Assembly: GCA_900318115.1 (NCBI GenBank)
Contig: ONJJ01000005.1
Location: 1 to 64,000 of the forward strand
DNA length: 64,000 nucleotides
Source of the DNA: an uncultured Prevotellaceae bacterium
Lineage (GTDB): Bacteria; Bacteroidota; Bacteroidia; Bacteroidales; Bacteroidaceae
Direction: 5' to 3'
The translations under genes and the position numbers were made by a program. Position 1 is the stretch's first letter; each line of letters begins with the position of its first letter. Positions 60,261-64,000 of this stretch are shown here, in pieces. The notes beneath the pieces were generated by a model. That model did no database searches. It had not been told where the DNA came from and saw only the letters and a program-made list of their open reading frames with translations.

Positions 60261-60376
60261 ATTATCTTTTTGTTTCTTAATTGTTTCTTATCGGCAACCT
60301 TGGTTTTGCCATCGTGGTTTCCAGATTGCTTTTAGTGTTCTTCTTGCTTTGTTTCTTTTGTAGCTCCCGGGGGATG

Positions 60377-61798
60377 TTATGCCTTGTCTCTTTTCCTTTT
60401 TTTCTTCTGGCGTATCGCTCTGGGTGCAATGGCCAGAGCCTGCTGCACGTTTCCGCTGAGGAGGTTGTGGATGGTGATGTGGAGCTGCGCGTCATGCACC
60501 TCGCCCTCTATGACGGTGGGGTAGAGGCGCGGGTTCTTCTTGCCGCCTTCTTCCCCCATTTCCGGTCCTCCGCCAACGAGTTGCGCCCACGGACGTTCGG
60601 GTGTGGGGGCAAAGTACTGGTAGCGATGTTGGTGGGCGGTGATGATGAGCTGGCAGCGGGCTTCTTCGAGCAGGGGCACCCACATTTCTGCACAGGTACG
60701 TTGCCACATGGCAAAATCTGTATTGTATTTGGGGTCCTTATCGGCAGGTGCTATGTCGCCGGGGTTGTGCTTGGGATTGTCGTCGAAGAGTGGTATGTGA
60801 CAGAAAGCCACGAGGTATGGGGCGCTTGCGATTTCGGGGCGCTGAAGGGCATCGCGCAGCCATGCGGTCTGTGCCTCGCGGTAGGGCTTCATCTGGAAGA
60901 TTCCTGCAAACTTCGGATTCGTGTCCAGTTTGTCTTCGCCCGTGTCCAGTCCTATCAGTGCCACCTCGCCCATACGGACTGCAAAGTTGCGTCCGAGGTC
61001 CCAGTCGCGCACCGTGCGCTCTTCGGGTTGGCGATACATCCATACGCGTTCCAGGTGCCGGTTGGCCATGCCTCGGAAGTCATGGTTGCCGGGGCAGAAG
61101 AGGTAGGGCACCTGGGCGGCATAGTCCTTTCGCTCGATTTCAGGGTTGAGGAAGATGCGCATCTGTGCTTCTATGGTCTCTTCGACGTTGCTGGCATCTC
61201 CGTTCCAGACGACGCATGCCGGCGCCACCTGAGCTATCTTCTCTATGGCCAGTCCGAATGGTCGCCAGGAGGCATGAGTGTCGTTGATGACGCAGAAATG
61301 CGCTTTGGCGCCGGCTCCTGCAGTCGTGAAGTGGTACGTGTGCGTGTCTTCCTCCGTGCCCAGGTTCTTCATGCTGTAGCCTCCCTTGTACTGAATGCGG
61401 TCTGCGCCGATACGATAATAATAGGTGGTGGCTGGCTGGAGGCCTGTGATGCGCACTTGGCACACGCGGTCGCTCAGTTCCGTGGTGCGGTAGCCACCTG
61501 CCAGCACCTTGCGGGCATCGCTGAGGTCAGGCTGAAGTCCGATGAGGACGTATCCGTTGGCGAGATCGCTGACGGCAAAGGCGATGCCTATGCTGGTCTC
61601 GGCATAATTTTGCAGCATGGGTGCCGAGGCGATGAGGCGACTCTCCGGCGTCAGGGCAGAGTCCTCTGCTCTCATGGCAGCATCCTCGGGGGCTCCTGCC
61701 GGAGACATGTTTATAAGGTTCGCTGCGCGTGAGACCTCCGCTGCACCTGCGGCAACGGAAATGATAGCGGTTTTTTTGATGAAATCTCTTCTATTCAT
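60377..61798 (-). CDS. Tat-exported calcineurin-like metallophosphoesterase with FN3-like domain
   Basis: A 473-residue protein beginning with a twin-arginine signal (MNRRDFIKKTAIISVAAGAA), then a purple-acid-phosphatase-type FN3-like domain with ITGLQPATTYYYRIGAD, and a metallophosphoesterase core: FCVINDTHAS, VVWNGDASN, PGNHDFRG, AFCHIPLFD and ITAHQHRYQYF hold the metal-binding residues. It likely hydrolyses phosphate esters in the periplasm. A -7 element lies upstream at 61824. Confidence 0.88.
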   Translation of the reverse strand: MNRRDFIKKTAIISVAAGAAEVSRAANLINMSPAGAPEDAAMRAEDSALTPESRLIASAPMLQNYAETSIGIAFAVSDLANGYVLIGLQPDLSDARKVLAGGYRTTELSDRVCQVRITGLQPATTYYYRIGADRIQYKGGYSMKNLGTEEDTHTYHFTTAGAGAKAHFCVINDTHASWRPFGLAIEKIAQVAPACVVWNGDASNVEETIEAQMRIFLNPEIERKDYAAQVPYLFCPGNHDFRGMANRHLERVWMYRQPEERTVRDWDLGRNFAVRMGEVALIGLDTGEDKLDTNPKFAGIFQMKPYREAQTAWLRDALQRPEIASAPYLVAFCHIPLFDDNPKHNPGDIAPADKDPKYNTDFAMWQRTCAEMWVPLLEEARCQLIITAHQHRYQYFAPTPERPWAQLVGGGPEMGEEGGKKNPRLYPTVIEGEVHDAQLHITIHNLLSGNVQQALAIAPRAIRQKKKRKRDKA

Positions 61799-61823
61799 GG
61801 GGCTTATTGATAGTTTCTGGTCG

Positions 61824-61831
61824 CAAAGATA
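61824..61831 (-). promoter_or_regulatory. -7 promoter element for the metallophosphoesterase gene
   Basis: TATCTTTG on the minus strand, 26 bases before the start; no clear -33 box. Confidence 0.5.
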
Positions 61832-61882
61832 ATCAAAAGTCCTCAGTTTGGAGGCTTTTGGGTAAACTTTTTGCTCTTTTCT

Positions 61883-61913
61883 TTTGCCGAATCGTTAAAA
61901 AGCTTTACTTTTG
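61883..61913 (+). promoter_or_regulatory. Bacteroidetes-type promoter for the succinate dehydrogenase/fumarate reductase operon
   Basis: TTTG (61883-61886), 19 bases, TACTTTTG (61906-61913). Good match; the start codon of sdhC is 42 bases further. Confidence 0.75.
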
Positions 61914-61954
61914 CGCCAAAATCTCAACTCAAAACTCTTTAATTCTATCATTTT

Positions 61955-62641
61955 ATGTGGTTAATTGATTCATCCATCGGAAGGAAAGTCGTCATGTCCG
62001 TCACCGGTCTGGCACTGATTCTCTTCCTGACGTTCCATGCGAGCATGAACGTCGTAGCGCTCTTCAGCGCTGAGGGCTACAACATGATTTGTGAGTTCCT
62101 CGGCGCTAACTGGTATGCCGTAGTGGCAACCGTAGGTCTGGCAGCCTTGATGGCCCTGCACTTCGTCTTCGCCATCATCCTGACCATTCAGAACCGCCGT
62201 GCCCGCGGCACCGACCGCTATGAGGTCACCGCCAAGCCCGAGAAGGTCGAGTGGTACAGCCAGAACATGTTCCTCCTGGGCTGCATCGTCTGCCTGGGCC
62301 TGTGTCTTCACCTCTGGGATTTCTGGTACAACATGATGTTCGCAGAACTCTGCGACCCCATCGCCGCTGCCACGAATATTCCCTCTGCAGCCGATGGCTA
62401 CGGCTGGATCGTGTACAATTTCCATGACCGTGCCGGTGCTCCTCTCTATTCGTTGCTGTACCTCGTATGGTTCTGCGCAATCTGGTTCCACATGAACCAC
62501 GGCTTTTGGAGCGCTATCCAGACGCTGGGCTGGAGTGGCAAGATCTGGCACAACCGTTGGCAGTGCATCGGCTTCATCTGGTCGTCCATCGTCGTGCTGA
62601 TGTTTGCCGTCGTAGTTATTAAGTTCGCCGTTTGGGGCTAA
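61955..62641 (+). CDS. sdhC: succinate dehydrogenase/fumarate reductase cytochrome b subunit
   Basis: The membrane subunit that exchanges electrons between menaquinone and the flavoprotein of complex II. The 228-residue product has five membrane helices with histidines in the expected positions (LTFHASMNV, LHFVFAI, CLHLWDFWYN, FHMNHGFWSAIQT), consistent with the di-heme cytochrome b of Bacteroidetes and Wolinella enzymes. The flavoprotein gene starts 30 bases downstream. In this group the complex mainly reduces fumarate during fermentation. Confidence 0.94.
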   Translation: MWLIDSSIGRKVVMSVTGLALILFLTFHASMNVVALFSAEGYNMICEFLGANWYAVVATVGLAALMALHFVFAIILTIQNRRARGTDRYEVTAKPEKVEWYSQNMFLLGCIVCLGLCLHLWDFWYNMMFAELCDPIAAATNIPSAADGYGWIVYNFHDRAGAPLYSLLYLVWFCAIWFHMNHGFWSAIQTLGWSGKIWHNRWQCIGFIWSSIVVLMFAVVVIKFAVWG

Positions 62642-62671
62642 CCTTTTATCAACTATTAAACCGTAATCATT

Positions 62672-64000
62672 ATGGCAACTGAACAAGTAAAGAAAATAGA
62701 TAGCAAGATACCCGAGGGCCCCGTTGCTGAGAAGTGGACCAACTACAAGGCACATCAGCGTCTGGTGAACCCGAAGAATAAACTGAAACTCGACGTCATC
62801 GTCGTCGGCACCGGTCTGGCCGGAGCCAGCGCTGCCGCCTCGCTGGGCGAGATGGGCTTCAACGTCCTCAACTTCTGTATCCAGGACAGCCCCCGCCGCG
62901 CACACTCCATTGCTGCCCAGGGCGGTATCAATGCAGCCAAGAACTACCAGAACGACGGCGACTCGGTCTATCGTCTGTTCTACGACACCGTGAAGGGTGG
63001 TGACTACCGTGCCCGCGAGGCCAACGTGTATCGTCTGGCTGAGGTGTCTAACAATATCATCGACCAGTGCGTGGCACAGGGCGTTCCCTTCGCTCGCGAA
63101 TACGGTGGTATGCTGGCCAACCGCTCCTTCGGTGGTGCTCAGGTCAGCCGTACCTTCTACGCCAAGGGCCAGACCGGTCAGCAGCTGCTGCTGGGCGCCT
63201 ACAGCTCCCTCAGCGCACAGGTGCAGGCCGGCAAGGTGAAGCTCTTCACCCGCTATGAGATGGAAGACGTCGTCATCGTCGACGGCCGTGCTCGCGGCAT
63301 CATCGCCAAGAACCTCGTCACGGGCAAGCTGGAGCGCTTCAGCGCCAACGCCGTCGTCATCGCTACCGGCGGCTACGGCAACGCCTACTTCCTCTCCACC
63401 AACGCCATGGGCTGTAACTGCACGGCTGCCGTTCAGTGCTACCGCAAGGGCGCTTACATGGCCAACCCCTCCTACGTTCAGATTCACCCCACCTGCATCC
63501 CCGTGCACGGCGACAAGCAGTCCAAGCTGACCCTGATGTCCGAGTCGCTGCGTAACGACGGCCGCATCTGGGTTCCCAAGAAGCTGGAAGACGCTAAGAA
63601 GCTGCAGGAAGGCACGCTGCAGGGCTGGGAGATTCCCGAAGAAGACCGCGACTACTATCTGGAGCGCCGCTATCCCGCCTTCGGTAACCTCGTGCCCCGT
63701 GACGTGGCCAGCCGTGCGGCTAAGGAGCGTTGCGACAAGGGCTTCGGCGTGAACAACACCGGCCTGGCCGTGTTCCTCGACTTCTCCGAGTCCATCAACC
63801 GCCTGGGCCTCGACGCCATGAAGCAGCGCTACGGCAACCTCTTCGACATGTACGAGGAAATCACCGACGTCTATCCCGGCGACCTCGCCAACGAGATCAA
63901 CGGCGTGAAGTACTACAAGCCCATGATGATCTACCCCGCCATCCACTACACGATGGGCGGCGTCTGGGTGGACTACGAGCTGCAGACCTCCATCCCCGGC
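62672..64000 (+). CDS. sdhA: succinate dehydrogenase/fumarate reductase flavoprotein subunit, N-terminal part
   Basis: The catalytic subunit of complex II; in Bacteroidetes it works chiefly as fumarate reductase and is also called frdA. The 443 visible codons contain the FAD-binding [19 protein letters not shown], the covalent-FAD histidine in [14 protein letters not shown] (His78), [12 protein letters not shown], the substrate-site HPTCIPVHG and [10 protein letters not shown]. The frame is open at base 64000, so the C-terminal third is outside the window. It follows sdhC by 30 bases. Confidence 0.95.
   Translation, partial: MATEQVKKIDSKIPEGPVAEKWTNYKAHQRLVNPKNKLKLDVIVVGTGLAGASAAASLGEMGFNVLNFCIQDSPRRAHSIAAQGGINAAKNYQNDGDSVYRLFYDTVKGGDYRAREANVYRLAEVSNNIIDQCVAQGVPFAREYGGMLANRSFGGAQVSRTFYAKGQTGQQLLLGAYSSLSAQVQAGKVKLFTRYEMEDVVIVDGRARGIIAKNLVTGKLERFSANAVVIATGGYGNAYFLSTNAMGCNCTAAVQCYRKGAYMANPSYVQIHPTCIPVHGDKQSKLTLMSESLRNDGRIWVPKKLEDAKKLQEGTLQGWEIPEEDRDYYLERRYPAFGNLVPRDVASRAAKERCDKGFGVNNTGLAVFLDFSESINRLGLDAMKQRYGNLFDMYEEITDVYPGDLANEINGVKYYKPMMIYPAIHYTMGGVWVDYELQTSIPG

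Noticed and set aside
60281..61732. 483-codon plus-strand open frame
   Set aside because: Antisense of the metallophosphoesterase, whose metal-binding motifs are intact on the minus strand.
61970..63946. 658-codon open frame on the minus strand
   Set aside because: It lies opposite sdhC and sdhA, is unusually rich in V, H, A, G and D, and has no recognisable motif; it is a GC-rich antisense shadow.

Overview
The window reads as chromosomal DNA of a Bacteroidales bacterium, most likely Prevotellaceae. Intergenic regions repeatedly carry the Bacteroidetes promoter (TTTG about 20 bases upstream of TAnnTTTG). The gene content also fits: a DUF3098 protein, a cytochrome b / fumarate reductase pair, a regulator-propeller sensor fused to an AraC domain, surface-type lipoproteins with an acidic run after the lipid cysteine, and a GT90 LPS enzyme. 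Most of the window is GC-rich; roughly 32.65-50.75 kb is visibly AT-richer. No rRNA, tRNA, complete insertion sequence or CRISPR array was seen.

Layout. 1-4.2 kb (minus): miaB, ftsX, a DUF3098 protein, uppP and truB (cut by the window edge), with a G-rich gap carrying quadruplex-type tracts after ftsX. 4.3-11.3 kb (plus): an acetate/succinate CoA-transferase, a DPP4-like S9 peptidase with a coupled small protein, purD, a polytopic membrane protein and a YqaA/DedA protein. 11.3-16.6 kb (plus): a second, divergent DUF3098-like protein behind a promoter with three phased ATGTCAG repeats, a large DUF2723 membrane glycosyltransferase coupled to a NodB deacetylase, a zinc ribbon and a minimal MGMT-type protein, then three tandem-repeat families. 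17-26.4 kb: an ECF sigma factor with a membrane partner, and a small polysaccharide locus (alginate-lyase-type protein plus GH30) facing a membrane-bound AraC regulator. 26.4-32.6 kb: a winged-helix regulator/membrane pair, bcp, a double-domain esterase, a PH/XRE pair and a cation efflux protein.

32.65-50.75 kb is an AT-rich accessory-looking segment. It holds four related lipoproteins, an outer membrane barrel, a TolB-like propeller protein, a small XRE regulator with a long structured leader, an EptA-like/PHP pair, and an LPS core locus (waaA, kdsB, DegT aminotransferase, lipid A type acyltransferase, GT90, GT4, GT9, GT2 and a Kdo-kinase-like protein). It ends in a decayed DUF4143 gene between direct repeats and a symmetric array of ten TTCACC/GGTGAA hexamers in front of a VapE-type helicase gene.

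52.3-64 kb returns to housekeeping: an mnmG-apt-uvrC-dtd-(small membrane protein)-deoC run, queH, an SGNH esterase, a Tat-exported metallophosphoesterase, and the start of the succinate dehydrogenase/fumarate reductase operon (sdhC, sdhA/frdA cut by the edge).

The two strongest candidates for something undescribed are the nested RNA hairpin at 37319-37435 and the mirror-symmetric hexamer array at 50357-50577. All family names come from motif recognition by eye; no search was run.
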